64,000 nucleotides of DNA, taken from NCBI RefSeq assembly GCF_001006045.1, contig NZ_CP011267.1, forward strand, positions 620,001-684,000. Direction: 5' to 3'. The first letter of the stretch is position 1. Each line of letters begins with the position of its first letter. The notes below the pieces were generated by a model that did not search any database, was not told where the DNA came from, and was given only the letters and a program-made list of their open reading frames with translations. A program made the position numbers and the translations under genes. This DNA comes from Geoglobus ahangari (GTDB lineage Archaea > Halobacteriota > Archaeoglobi > Archaeoglobales > Archaeoglobaceae). Positions 1-8,277 of this stretch are shown piece by piece.

Positions 1-234
1 CTCCTGATACTTCTCGTACAGCAGGACTCCGAAGCCGTAGAGGAAGACGACCATGCCTGCAACCTTTACGGATGGAGAGAACCACAGGATGAGCCCGACG
101 ACGATCAGGTCCTTCACCCGGTTTCTCCTGCTCTCCTCAAGGCTCTTTGCGGGATTCAGCACCGACAGCAGCAGGACGATTATGAATACCACGAGCAGAA
201 CTATTATCATCTCGTTTGCCCCGAAAGAGACCAC
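1..234 (-). CDS. Partial membrane protein at left window edge
   Basis: The open frame runs off the window, so only the first 78 codons are seen. Two or three hydrophobic segments are visible, one starting near MIIVLLVVFIIVLLLSVL and one near LIVVGLILWF, with a basic loop (EESRRNRVK) between them. I chose the GTG at 234 because a full GGAGGTGA ribosome binding site lies 8 nt upstream, inside the end of the preceding gene; a GTG at 243 is possible but is badly placed relative to that site. It is co-transcribed with the small membrane protein just upstream. I do not recognise the family. Confidence 0.6.
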   Translation of the reverse strand, partial: MVSFGANEMIIVLLVVFIIVLLLSVLNPAKSLEESRRNRVKDLIVVGLILWFSPSVKVAGMVVFLYGFGVLLYEKYQE

Positions 235-235
235 T

Positions 236-646
236 CTAATCACCTCCCACCGGCACAGAAGTCCCCAGAGGAACGGGCTTCACGGGCTGATAGCAGACAA
301 CAGCCTTCTTGAGGTCTCCTGCCCTGACCACAAAGACCCTCGTTTCGTTGAGGATGCTGGTGTTAATGTAGCACACCTCCTCGCTGCCCTTGCCAATGCT
401 GTCGAACCTGCAGAGCTCTTCTCCCCTTGCACTCACCACAACGTCTTTCAGGTCTTCTCTCGCGGTGATTATTATCGCGTCCTCAACGCACCTTGCCCAG
501 AGCGGCTCCTGAACTCCACCTCCCCTTTCCATGCTCTTCTTCAGCTCAAGGTAAAAGCCGATTGCAGCTATGCCTATGAGCAGAACTCCGATTGCCAATA
601 TCACCGAGCTGAGCTTGAAAAGTTCGGTTTTCCTCTCTGAGGACAT
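236..646 (-). CDS. Small single-pass membrane protein, unknown function
   Basis: 136 residues. One N-terminal membrane helix (about residues 12-32, SSVILAIGVLLIGIAAIGFYL) is followed by a soluble, probably extracytoplasmic domain with four cysteines (near 53, 79, 92 and 118), which could form disulfides. A TATA-like AAGTATTTAA at about 663-672 sits 20-27 nt before the ATG at 646, fitting a leaderless start. The gene overlaps the ribosome binding site of the next membrane protein, so the two form an operon. I recognise no family. Confidence 0.65.
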   Translation of the reverse strand: MSSERKTELFKLSSVILAIGVLLIGIAAIGFYLELKKSMERGGGVQEPLWARCVEDAIIITAREDLKDVVVSARGEELCRFDSIGKGSEEVCYINTSILNETRVFVVRAGDLKKAVVCYQPVKPVPLGTSVPVGGD

Positions 647-721
647 ACAATCAAAAATCTTGGTTAAATACTTAAAATTTCCGGTACAGATTTATTTTTG
701 TTTTTTATTTCGAGCACATCC

Positions 722-1234
722 CTAAGTCGTCGCGACGTTTATCAGGTACTTCTCTCCCTTGTACACAACACACCTCCCGTAAAGGCCGCTGAGCGCTTTG
801 ACCTCGCTGGCGTCAATCTTCACAATCTCCTTTCCAGTCGTTTCCGCCTCCTCAAGTGCCCTTTTGAGGAAAGGCATTCTCGACATGTCCTCCTCCGTCA
901 GCGTGATGCAGTTCGACTCACTCTCCACCTTCTCGACGAAGAGGTACGCGGAGTACTCGGACATGAGGGCGAAACCGAGTATTAGCGTGAACGTTGCAAT
1001 CGAAATGACAGACACAATTGCAAGCGAGGCGAGAAAGCCAGCTGAAGCGAGTCCTCTGCCGGAGGCGCGGTAGTACAGCGCGGTCAGGATTGCGCAGGTG
1101 ATGAGCAGCAAGACAATCAGCAGACCCGGGCTCCTGATGCTTTCGAGCCTTTCCATTATCGCCAGATTTGCCGTGCCGACGAGAATTCCCATCACCAGCA
1201 GTGAAGCGATGTGCTTCATTTTCGCACTGGCCAT
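722..1234 (-). CDS. Four-helix membrane protein, unknown function
   Basis: 170 residues. Hydrophobic segments are seen at about 8-28, 39-56, 64-80 and 84-102, followed by a soluble C-terminal tail (about 105-170) with charged helices and two cysteines. ATG 1234 is used; an alternative ATG lies five codons in (MKHIAS). AATATTTAGC at about 1251-1260 could be the TATA box. The next gene downstream on this strand begins at 646, past a T-rich gap, so this may be a separate unit. No family recognised. Confidence 0.6.
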   Translation of the reverse strand: MASAKMKHIASLLVMGILVGTANLAIMERLESIRSPGLLIVLLLITCAILTALYYRASGRGLASAGFLASLAIVSVISIATFTLILGFALMSEYSAYLFVEKVESESNCITLTEEDMSRMPFLKRALEEAETTGKEIVKIDASEVKALSGLYGRCVVYKGEKYLINVATT

Positions 1235-1330
1235 TGCTGAAACTTCACTTGCTAAATATTAACTTTTTCTGTCAAATAAATGGAAAGATTTTCGAAATTG
1301 GTATGGGCATTTATTGTTGCCATTGAGAAT

Positions 1331-1340
1331 AAATTAAATA
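1331..1340 (+). promoter_or_regulatory. TATA box of the RelBE-type operon
   Basis: AAATTAAATA lies 24-33 nt before the ATG at 1364, the usual archaeal TATA-to-start distance for a leaderless transcript. This supports 1364 over an in-frame start at 1280, which would lie upstream of the promoter. Confidence 0.55.
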
Positions 1341-1363
1341 GCTCTTTTGCGAAAAATGGTTTG

Positions 1364-1570
1364 ATGGCCTCTATTACTCTCAGGGAGGGCACATTTAGAA
1401 AGCTCGAGAAGCTTAGGAGGAATGATGAACCAATAGATGAAGTTATTGAGAGGTTGATTGAGTCATACGAAGAACTCCAAAATTACATTGAAGAAAAATG
1501 GGAAAAGGTGGTTAAGGATAGGGGCAAATTCATTACCATAGATGAGTACGAGGGCTCGAGAGGACTCTGA
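1364..1570 (+). CDS. Antitoxin of a RelBE/VapB-like toxin-antitoxin pair
   Basis: 68 residues. The N-terminal part (ITLREGTFRKLEKLRRNDEP, then DEVIERLIESYE) looks like the short ribbon-helix-helix-like unit of archaeal antitoxins, and the C-terminal tail (KFITIDEYEGSRG) resembles the toxin-binding strand of RelB-like proteins. Its stop codon is followed immediately by the toxin ATG with no gap, the classic antitoxin-first arrangement. A longer frame from 1280 exists but lies upstream of the TATA box. Family-level assignment is confident; the subfamily is not. Confidence 0.75.
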   Translation: MASITLREGTFRKLEKLRRNDEPIDEVIERLIESYEELQNYIEEKWEKVVKDRGKFITIDEYEGSRGL

Positions 1571-1837
1571 ATGTTTTCGGTCTCTCTTCATCCAGATGTT
1601 GTGAAGTTTCTCGATAGATTAGCTGAGCCGGATAGAAAAAGGTGTGTGGATGTTTTGAAGAAGCTAAAAGAGGATCCTTTTACTCCCCGCTCTGGCGTAG
1701 ACATCAAAAAACTGAAAGGAGAGAAGAGGGTGATGTATCGGTTGAGAATTGGAGATTACAGGTTTGAATACTTTGTTGAAGGAAATTCCGTCTACGTTGT
1801 TGAAGCATTTAAGAGGAGCAGAGGGTATAGGAAATAA
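1571..1837 (+). CDS. RelE/ParE-type mRNA interferase toxin
   Basis: 88 residues, typical for RelE toxins. The family pattern is visible: an N-terminal strand and helix (VSLHPDVVKFLDRLAEPDRKR), then the core KKLKGEKRVMYRLRIGDYRFEYFVEG and the C-terminal VVEAFKRSRGY with basic and aromatic residues used for ribosome-dependent mRNA cleavage in RelE. Its ATG directly abuts the antitoxin stop. Function is by family; activity is not shown by the sequence alone. Confidence 0.85.
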   Translation: MFSVSLHPDVVKFLDRLAEPDRKRCVDVLKKLKEDPFTPRSGVDIKKLKGEKRVMYRLRIGDYRFEYFVEGNSVYVVEAFKRSRGYRK

Positions 1838-1856
1838 AATCTCCAGACCCTATTTA

Positions 1857-2441
1857 TCAGAGGATCTCAAGCACCTCCACACTCGCCTCTGGCTCGACTG
1901 AGTAGTCTATCTCGTTCACTTTCGCCTTGGTAACCGGCCTTTTCGGAAGAAATGGGCAGGAGTACTGCTCCCTGGTTGAAATATCGTACGTGCCAATTCT
2001 TCTGGCGATTGCGATGATCTCCTCTTTATCGAACCCGATCAGGGGGCGGATGATGGGGTAGCTGACCGCCTTAGAGATCGCCAGCATGTTGTCGAGCGTC
2101 TGGGATGCCACCTGACCGAGGTTGTCGCCCATGACTATCGCCTGCATGTCCTCTCTCTCGCACAGCATCTCCGCAGTTTTGAGCATGAGTATCTTGCAGT
2201 ACACGCAGTTGTACCTTCCGAAGTCCTTCGGGAAGAGGTCAGAGTGCCTCGCCACATACACTCTCTCAACCCTGCCGTAGTCCTTCAGAACACTGACGAG
2301 CTTTTTGAGCTTCTCGAGATCGCTCTCGCTCTTGTAGAAATGGAGGAAGCTGAGTCTGACTCCCTTTCTGAGCATGAGGTAGGAGGCGACGGGGGAGTCG
2401 ATGCCTCCCGATATCAGCGAGATCGCGGAGTTGTCCGTCAA
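1857..2441 (-). CDS. ThiI-like PP-loop sulfurtransferase/ATPase without THUMP domain
   Basis: About 194 residues with the ATP pyrophosphatase P-loop SGGIDSP near the N-terminus and a CxxC (NCVYCK) in the middle. The following VMGDNLGQVASQT and PIIRPLIGFDKEEI segments match the C-terminal adenylating domain of ThiI, the 4-thiouridine tRNA sulfurtransferase. The N-terminal ferredoxin-like and THUMP tRNA-binding domains are missing, so the substrate may differ. I place the start at TTG 2441: it overlaps the stop of the upstream UPF0179 gene (TTGA) and follows GGAGGTGAGGAGG. The longer frame from 2489 would lie inside that gene. Confidence 0.75.
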   Translation of the reverse strand: MTDNSAISLISGGIDSPVASYLMLRKGVRLSFLHFYKSESDLEKLKKLVSVLKDYGRVERVYVARHSDLFPKDFGRYNCVYCKILMLKTAEMLCEREDMQAIVMGDNLGQVASQTLDNMLAISKAVSYPIIRPLIGFDKEEIIAIARRIGTYDISTREQYSCPFLPKRPVTKAKVNEIDYSVEPEASVEVLEIL

Positions 2442-2887
2442 TCCGCCCTCCTCACCTCCACGACCTTCATCGTCCTTCCGTTGGGGCACTCAAACGACTC
2501 TCCCACGCTCTCGATTATCACGCTCTCGTTGGGCAGTATCTGAGCCGGGTTGCACAGGTTGAAGAAGCTGCAGTCCACCCTCGCGCACCTGCCGTTCAGG
2601 GTGATTTTTGCCCCCTCGACGGCCGTTTTTGCATCAACTGCCAGCAGGATCGGGAGCTCCACCACCTCCACAGCAACTACGCCTTCATCATGTATGGGGC
2701 ATGGGTGCGTCTCCCCGTTTCTGAGGCCAACAATTTTGTACTTCGAACCAACTCTGAGCTTGAGACACACCTTTCTGAGCTTGCAGGACTCGCATTCCTC
2801 TTTACCACCGAGGAAAGTGAATTCGAGGCCAGTAACAGCCCAGTCCTTGCTGCAGAGAGTGATTATCTTGTTAACCTCATCGCTCAT
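2438..2887 (-). CDS. UPF0179 family protein (cysteine-rich)
   Basis: 149 residues, matching in size and pattern the archaeal UPF0179 family. Two cysteine groups stand out: CESCKLRKVCLKL (about 33-45) and a later CARVDCSFFNLCNP plus FECPNG, suggesting Zn or Fe-S binding. Function is unknown in the family. Translation probably uses GGTGA 6-7 nt before ATG 2887. It overlaps the downstream ThiI-like gene by 4 nt, so a joint sulfur or RNA-modification role is a reasonable inference but unproven. Confidence 0.8.
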   Translation of the reverse strand: MSDEVNKIITLCSKDWAVTGLEFTFLGGKEECESCKLRKVCLKLRVGSKYKIVGLRNGETHPCPIHDEGVVAVEVVELPILLAVDAKTAVEGAKITLNGRCARVDCSFFNLCNPAQILPNESVIIESVGESFECPNGRTMKVVEVRRAD

Positions 2888-2918
2888 AATTTTTCACCTT
2901 ATTGAATTAATGCATAAA

Positions 2919-2929
2919 CAATATTTAAG
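2919..2929. promoter_or_regulatory. Shared divergent TATA element
   Basis: The AT core ATATTTAAG lies 22-30 nt before the ATG at 2951 on the + strand. Read on the - strand it is CTTAAATAT, about 32-42 nt before the ATG at 2887. One AT core can therefore serve both the regulator gene and the UPF0179-ThiI-like operon. Confidence 0.5.
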
Positions 2930-2950
2930 CTTTGACTAAGTAATTATCGG

Positions 2951-3871
2951 ATGCTCGAAGAGGAGATTCTCAGGGTTCTGGAGGAGAGGAGGTTCGAGGG
3001 AATACTGCAGAGCGATCTCGTCAGACTTCTGAAGGCCTCCAAGTCGAGGGTCTCTGAGGTGCTCAGGGTTCTGGAGAAGAATGGCCTGATAGTGAGGGAA
3101 AGGGAGGCAGGGAAGAACCTGAGAATCTGGCTGGCAGAGTACTCGGCGAGGAGGGTCAAGGTGGGGATTCTGAGGGCGAGCGAGTACGCGAAGCTGATAA
3201 GTGCTGGAGAGTACAGCTTCATCGTTTACGGAAACGCCATAGACCTGACGAGAGACCTCGCCCTCGGGAAGATAGAGTTCGGGGCGAGCCCGCTTGTCAC
3301 CCAGATCATGTTCGGGGTGATGATGAAGAACATAAAGATAGTGGGCGTGGTTGCCGAGAACGGGAGCGGTGTTGTTTTTGGGGATGAAAAGAACGGAGTT
3401 TTCGCCACAACTGAGATGTCGGCCATGGAGATGAACTTAAGGGCGACAAGGGAGAAGCTGGGAGTGAGATCTTTCAGGTACTGCGACAGCCCAGAGTGCC
3501 TGCTCTCCAGCCTTGAAGGGGTGGAGGGCATAGCGATATGGGAGCCGTACTTCACCCAGATCGAGAGGGAGAAGCTTCCGTTCAGCGAAATCGTTGGAGA
3601 CTTTCCGTGCTGCACGCTCGCAGTAAATGCCGGTTTTCTGAGGGAGAATGAGGGAGAGGTGGAGAACCTCGTCAGGGGGATGAGCAGGGCGAGCGTGGAT
3701 CTCAACAAGGTGTCGCGCGTCCTCGACTTCGACAGGCAGGTGGTTGAGAGAAGCCTGAGCAGCTACAGGTTCGCTCCCAGCTACACGATCGAGGAGGTTG
3801 AGAGGTACCTGAAAAGGGGAGGGGTGGAGATATCGAGGGAGAGCCTCTCAGGTGTTTTTGAGTATCTCTGA
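2951..3871 (+). CDS. HTH regulator fused to a solute-binding-protein-like sensor domain
   Basis: 306 residues. Residues 1-65 form a winged helix (ILQSDLVRLLKASKSRVSEV recognition region, then VLEKNGLIVRERE wing). Residues about 68-275 resemble the periplasmic-binding-protein fold of the NMT1/SsuA type: VKVGILRASEYAKLISAG, then DLALGKIEFGASPLVTQI, then GIAIWEPYFTQIE. There is no signal peptide, so this is probably a cytoplasmic one-component sensor. Its ligand is unknown; thiamine-precursor or sulfonate-like molecules bind related folds. It is divergent from UPF0179/ThiI-like, and its last 24 nt overlap pyrE tail to tail. Confidence 0.7.
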   Translation: MLEEEILRVLEERRFEGILQSDLVRLLKASKSRVSEVLRVLEKNGLIVREREAGKNLRIWLAEYSARRVKVGILRASEYAKLISAGEYSFIVYGNAIDLTRDLALGKIEFGASPLVTQIMFGVMMKNIKIVGVVAENGSGVVFGDEKNGVFATTEMSAMEMNLRATREKLGVRSFRYCDSPECLLSSLEGVEGIAIWEPYFTQIEREKLPFSEIVGDFPCCTLAVNAGFLRENEGEVENLVRGMSRASVDLNKVSRVLDFDRQVVERSLSSYRFAPSYTIEEVERYLKRGGVEISRESLSGVFEYL

Positions 3872-4345
3872 CAGCTTCAGAAGTGAGATCACCTCGAGAT
3901 CACTCTCTTCTCTGTCTACAACCGCTATCACTGCCTTGACCTCCCCGCCAAGCTCCTCCACTCTTTCTATGACGCTCCTTGCAGACTTTCCGGTCGTTAT
4001 GACATCCTCGACAACAACAACCCTCTCTCCCTTCCGAATCTCTCCGATCCTGTCGTCTCCCGTTCCGTACTCCTTCCTCTTCTTCCTGAAAATCACGAGC
4101 TCTTTTCCGGTTTTTAGGGAGAGAGCAACAGCTATCGGCACGCCACCGAGCTCTATGCACGCTATCCTGTCAAACTCGACGTTTCTCAGCTTTTCGGCCA
4201 TCTGGCTGGCTATAGCCTCAAGAACCTCAGGCTTGGTGATCGCCTGCTTGACATCTATGTAAACCCTGCTCCTCTTCCCCGAGGACAGGACGAAGTCCCC
4301 GAACTTTATCGCTCCTGCATCTTTCAGCATTTCCAGCAGGCTCAT
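3848..4345 (-). CDS. pyrE: Orotate phosphoribosyltransferase
   Basis: 165 residues. Converts orotate and PRPP to orotidine 5'-phosphate in pyrimidine synthesis. The PRPP loop VVVVEDVITTGKSA is at 109-122, and the N-terminal FGDFVLSSGKRSRVYID is typical of the family. It begins 4 nt after the purD stop, so purD-pyrE form one transcript that links two PRPP-dependent nucleotide pathways. The 3' end overlaps the convergent regulator gene by 24 nt. Confidence 0.93.
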   Translation of the reverse strand: MSLLEMLKDAGAIKFGDFVLSSGKRSRVYIDVKQAITKPEVLEAIASQMAEKLRNVEFDRIACIELGGVPIAVALSLKTGKELVIFRKKRKEYGTGDDRIGEIRKGERVVVVEDVITTGKSARSVIERVEELGGEVKAVIAVVDREESDLEVISLLKLSEILKNT

Positions 4346-4349
4346 GGTG

Positions 4350-5786
4350 TCACTCCGGAACGTCGAGACCGATCGTTTTCCTGTACCTCATCCCGGGGAA
4401 GGTTATTTTCTCCATCTCGCTGTAGACCTTCTGCTTCGCCTCCTCCACACTCTCTCCAAGGGCAGTCAGGGTGAGGACTCTACCTCCGGTGGTCTCGAAG
4501 CCCCCGTCGGTCTTCGCTATTCCGTTTGCGTATATCACCGCGTCCCTGACGCTCTCTATTCCTCTGATCGGCTGGTTGGTGTAGTGGTCTGACGGGTAGC
4601 CGGGCTTGAACCCCTCTCTTCCGACCATCGGGCCCGAGACTGCACAGACCGCCACTGCATGCTTTTCGCTGAACCTCACCTCAACCTCGTCGAGGCTCTG
4701 CTCCACAACTGCCCATGAGAGCTCGAGAATGTCGCTCTCGAGCCTCGGGAGCTTCGCCTCAGCCCCGGGATCGCAGTCCCTGACGTTTATCTCGAGAACC
4801 TTTGGAACGACCTCTCCCTCTTCCTCAACAAGCATTATGACCGGGTATAGCACGCCCTTGAACTCCTTGCCCTCAAGCTCCCTGAACTTCCTGATTATGG
4901 GCTCGACGACCATCTCCATTATCCTCTTCTCAATCTCCTCGTTCACGGCCGGGTGGGGTGAGACGGCACCCATCCCTCCTGTGTTCGGGTTGATCAGCAT
5001 CCCCTTCTCGTAGAGCCTCCTCGCCTCCTCGGGAGTGATGTATTTCCCGAAGTAGCCCATGTAGAACTTCCTCATACCCTCGATGTCATCGGGGTCGAAC
5101 GCCCTCTTGTAATCCTTTGCATGTCCAAAAGGTACGACGTGCTTCCCATCGCTCAGGGCCGTGAACGCGACCTCGATCCCGTAGAGCCTCTCCTCAATCT
5201 CAATCCTGTCTCCAGCCCTGCCGAACCTCTTCTTCACCATTATTTCATCCACTGCCATCAGAGCCTCTTCCACAGAGTCGCAGACGAACACGCCCTTTCC
5301 GGCCGCAAGCCCGTCTGCCTTAACGACAAGGTTCTTTCCGGGGTTGCTGGCGTAGTAGTCCCTGACGAATGCCTTAGCTTCATCCGGATCGTCGAAGTTC
5401 CAGTAATCCGGAATGGGGACTCCGATCCTCCTCATGAAGTCCTTCGCCCAGCACTTGCTCGCCTCGAGAATCGTGGCCTCCTTCTTCGGCCCAACTGCCG
5501 GGATACCTGCCTCCTCGAGCCTGTCCACCAGCCCAAGGCTCAGCGGCTCTTCAGGCCCGATGTAGGCGATGTCCACCTCCTTCTTCACGGCAAACTTGAC
5601 GATCTCGTCAACAGCCCTTATTGATGGGATTCTCTTCCCGTCCAGCTCAGCGAGCCTGCACTTCTCAAAGAGGAGAGAGCCACCGTTTCCGGGAGCAACG
5701 TAAACCTCTTTAACGTTCCTGCTTCTTGAAAAAGCGTGGGCTATCGCATTCCCCCTGCCGCCGGCATCAACAACGAGGACTTTCAT
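4350..5786 (-). CDS. purD: Phosphoribosylamine-glycine ligase (GAR synthetase)
   Basis: 478 residues, longer than the usual 420-430. An ATP-grasp enzyme of purine synthesis that joins glycine to 5-phosphoribosylamine. Visible are the N-terminal VDAGGRGNAIAHAFSRS, the ATP-grasp lysine region VVKADGLAAGKGVFV, and the metal-binding EINVRDCDPGAEAKLPRL. The last is a variant of the common NxRxGDPE motif, with Asp-Cys replacing Phe-Gly. Extra length lies around the KRFGRAGDRIEIEERL to DPDDIEGMRKFYMGYF region and is likely an archaeal insertion. It heads the purD-pyrE operon. Confidence 0.93.
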   Translation of the reverse strand: MKVLVVDAGGRGNAIAHAFSRSRNVKEVYVAPGNGGSLLFEKCRLAELDGKRIPSIRAVDEIVKFAVKKEVDIAYIGPEEPLSLGLVDRLEEAGIPAVGPKKEATILEASKCWAKDFMRRIGVPIPDYWNFDDPDEAKAFVRDYYASNPGKNLVVKADGLAAGKGVFVCDSVEEALMAVDEIMVKKRFGRAGDRIEIEERLYGIEVAFTALSDGKHVVPFGHAKDYKRAFDPDDIEGMRKFYMGYFGKYITPEEARRLYEKGMLINPNTGGMGAVSPHPAVNEEIEKRIMEMVVEPIIRKFRELEGKEFKGVLYPVIMLVEEEGEVVPKVLEINVRDCDPGAEAKLPRLESDILELSWAVVEQSLDEVEVRFSEKHAVAVCAVSGPMVGREGFKPGYPSDHYTNQPIRGIESVRDAVIYANGIAKTDGGFETTGGRVLTLTALGESVEEAKQKVYSEMEKITFPGMRYRKTIGLDVPE

Positions 5787-5877
5787 CAGGTGTGAGTCTT
5801 GCGGGAGTAAATAAATGTTTCATCCCTTGCTGATGGAAGAGAGGTAACGTTTTAATCTCATCCCTCCCTGTGGGAGC

Positions 5878-7065
5878 ATGGGCTATCTCCGGGAGAGGTT
5901 TCAGATTCTCTTCGCCTTCACGCTCACCCTTCCATGGCTCATCTCCTACCTGCTCGGCTTTCACTACCCTCCCCACATCGAGGCCCTCCTCTCGGGGCTT
6001 GCAGTTCTCGGCTCCGCATTTCTCCTATCGTGGGCCGCTGAGACTGCCGAGATGGACGTGCCGAGGAGCGTGAGCCTCGCAGCAGTCGCCCTGCTTGCCG
6101 TGCTGCCGGAGTATGCAGTAGATGCGTACTTCGCGTGGATGGCCGGGAAGGTCGGGGGAGATTACATTCACTACGCCACGGCGAACATGACCGGGGCAAA
6201 CAGGCTGCTCATAGGCGTCGGCTGGAGCCTTATAATGCTCATCGCGATCTTCAAGAGCAGGAAGAGGGAGGTGGAGCTCGACGAGGGGCTGAGGCTCGAG
6301 ATGTTCTTCCTGCTGATCGCAACCATCTACGCGTTCATCCTGCCGCTGAAGGGAAGCATCTCGGTCTTTGACAGCCTGATTTTCGTTTCCATGTACGCTG
6401 GTTACGCTTACATGATCACCAAAGCCCCACACGAGGATTTCACGCCAGAGGGAGTTCCCGCATACCTCTGCTCCCTCCCAGCTAAGAGGAGGAGGGCTAA
6501 CGTAGTTGCCTACATGCTGTATGCCGGTGCGATGATCTTCATAAGCGTGGAGGCGTTCAGCGAGGGGTTGCTCGGGACTGCTGAAAACTTCGGGATAGAC
6601 AGCTTCCTCATGGTTCAGTGGCTCGCCCCGCTTGCCAGCGAGTCTCCGGAGTTCATAGTGGCGATGTATCTGGTCAGGAAGATGAGGGTGTCCGCGGGTC
6701 TGAACGCCCTGATCTCCTCGAAGGTCAACCAGTGGACCCTGCTAATAGGGACGATAGCCATAGTCTTCAGCATCGCGGGCATGCACGTGCAGCCCTTGCC
6801 ACTGGACGCGAGGCAGAGGGAGGAGGTGTTTCTCACAGCCGCCCAGTCCCTCTTTGCAACCGCCATAATCCTTGACAGAAAGGTTGGAGTTGTCGAGGCA
6901 CTCGCCCTTCTCTCGCTGTTCTGCCTGCAGTTCGTCTTCCCCACAGTTCACGCGAGAAACATCCTGAGCGTCATCTACCTCGCTCTCGCGCTTCCAATGC
7001 TCTACAGACACAGAAAAGAGCTGATTGAGACTGTCAGGTACGTCAGAACCTTAGCGAGGCGTTAG
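5878..7065 (+). CDS. CaCA-family sodium/calcium exchanger-like membrane protein
   Basis: 395 residues with about ten hydrophobic helices. The two inverted alpha repeats of Ca2+:cation antiporters are recognisable as LPEYAVDAYFAW...ANMTGANRLLIGVGW (about 80-120) and PLASESPEFIVAMY...LNALISSKVNQWTLLIG (about 250-290), each with the acidic (S/L)PE(Y/F) signature. The charged SRKREVELDEGLRLE loop at about 127-141 separates the halves. ATG 5878 is taken. Ion specificity cannot be read off. The gene ends 23 nt inside the convergent agmatinase gene. Confidence 0.8.
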   Translation: MGYLRERFQILFAFTLTLPWLISYLLGFHYPPHIEALLSGLAVLGSAFLLSWAAETAEMDVPRSVSLAAVALLAVLPEYAVDAYFAWMAGKVGGDYIHYATANMTGANRLLIGVGWSLIMLIAIFKSRKREVELDEGLRLEMFFLLIATIYAFILPLKGSISVFDSLIFVSMYAGYAYMITKAPHEDFTPEGVPAYLCSLPAKRRRANVVAYMLYAGAMIFISVEAFSEGLLGTAENFGIDSFLMVQWLAPLASESPEFIVAMYLVRKMRVSAGLNALISSKVNQWTLLIGTIAIVFSIAGMHVQPLPLDARQREEVFLTAAQSLFATAIILDRKVGVVEALALLSLFCLQFVFPTVHARNILSVIYLALALPMLYRHRKELIETVRYVRTLARR

Positions 7066-7873
7066 ACGCGATAAACTCGTTCACCATTTTCGCCGCGAGG
7101 GTCTGTGTGACCTTGTTCACATCGGGAATAACCTCGACGACGTCGAATGCAATTATCCTGTCCCCAATCTCGTCAAGGACTCTCAGGAAGTCGTATGGGT
7201 GGATGCCTATGGGCTCTGGGGTGGAGACTCCGGGAGCGAAGGCGGGATCGAAGACGTCCATGTCGAGGGAGAGGTAAATCCTGTCTTTCGACTCGAGGGT
7301 GTCGAGAAGGTCGTCGAATCCGTACTCGAGCAGATCCCACGAGTAGTGAACCTCTATGCCCGAGTTCTCCGCGAACTCCCTCTCCTCCTTAGTCGCACTT
7401 CTCGCTCCCGCTATTATCACCTCATCGGCAATCTCCATGACCCTTCTCGTCGTGCATGCGTGGTTGTAGGGGTTTGAGTCGAAGCCCTCCCTCAGATCGA
7501 GATGAGCATCAAAGACCACGTAGACGAAGTCCTCGAGGTTCCTCGCGACCATGTAGCTGATTGAGTGCTCCCCTCCGAGAGCTATGGGGATGCCGTTTAT
7601 CTCCTCGAAGAGCTTCGACACCCTCTCTGAGACCTCCTCGAAGTTTCCGTCGCAGTTCACGTTGCCAGCATCAGCAATCCTTGCAAAGTCGAGGTTGTAG
7701 TCAAAGTAGACAGAGTAGCTCTCGAGGTTCCAGCTCGCCTCCCTTATCGCATTTGGGGCGAACCTCGAGCCCGGCTTGAATGACTGCGTCGCATCATACG
7801 GGATTCCAAAAATCACGTAATCGGCATCGCTAACGGCAGAATTGGAGGTTGCAAAAAAATTGTCAATGTGCAT
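7043..7873 (-). CDS. speB: Agmatinase/arginase-family ureohydrolase
   Basis: 276 residues. The dimanganese site is complete: GGEHS with His103, DAHLD with Asp122, His124 and Asp126, and LSLDMDVFDPAFAPG near 200. Expected reaction: agmatine to putrescine and urea. The start lies 2 nt beyond the eIF5A stop in the same transcript, which fits a polyamine supply for hypusine formation on eIF5A. Substrate choice (agmatine rather than arginine) is inferred from that context. Confidence 0.88.
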   Translation of the reverse strand: MHIDNFFATSNSAVSDADYVIFGIPYDATQSFKPGSRFAPNAIREASWNLESYSVYFDYNLDFARIADAGNVNCDGNFEEVSERVSKLFEEINGIPIALGGEHSISYMVARNLEDFVYVVFDAHLDLREGFDSNPYNHACTTRRVMEIADEVIIAGARSATKEEREFAENSGIEVHYSWDLLEYGFDDLLDTLESKDRIYLSLDMDVFDPAFAPGVSTPEPIGIHPYDFLRVLDEIGDRIIAFDVVEVIPDVNKVTQTLAAKMVNEFIASNASLRF

Positions 7874-7875
7874 GC

Positions 7876-8259
7876 TTACTTCTCCGCGATCTTCCTCTTG
7901 CCGAGAGATTCGATGTAAACGAGCTCGTTACCGGGCTGAACCTTGTCAGCCACCTCATCTCCAAACTCAATCTCAAACGTCTCGTACGTTTCGAGATCCA
8001 TGAGCTGCGCAACGTTGCCGGTTACGCTGATCACCTGCGCCCTCTTCCTCTCGACTATGGGCACGTATATCTTCGCGGTTACGGGCTGGACGATGCTCCT
8101 CTTCTGCTTGTCGAAGATTCCTATGGCGTCAATTCTCGCCTTCGCAGCCCCGTGCTTTCCCGGCTTGCTGACAGAGATGCTCAGAATCTCGCACGGCTCG
8201 TCGTCAATTATAACGTATCCTCCCTCTCTCAGCTGCCTCACTTCAACCTGCTGCCTCAT
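7876..8259 (-). CDS. eif5a: Translation initiation factor 5A (hypusine-containing)
   Basis: 127 residues. The hypusination loop SKPGKHGAAK is intact, with the modified lysine at about residue 35, followed by an OB-fold C-terminal half. I start at ATG 8259: AGGAGGT at 8267-8273 is 7 nt away, whereas the ATG at 8265 would be only 1 nt from it. The factor relieves ribosome stalling. It is transcribed ahead of the agmatinase gene, with a TATA box AGCTTATATTG at about 8296-8306. Confidence 0.95.
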   Translation of the reverse strand: MRQQVEVRQLREGGYVIIDDEPCEILSISVSKPGKHGAAKARIDAIGIFDKQKRSIVQPVTAKIYVPIVERKRAQVISVTGNVAQLMDLETYETFEIEFGDEVADKVQPGNELVYIESLGKRKIAEK

Positions 8260-8277
8260 GAGCATTACCTCCTTCAG

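Noticed and set aside
53-640. Open frame of 195 codons on the + strand
   Set aside because: It runs antisense to two coupled membrane-protein genes that have good ribosome binding sites and helix patterns; its own product is not protein-like.
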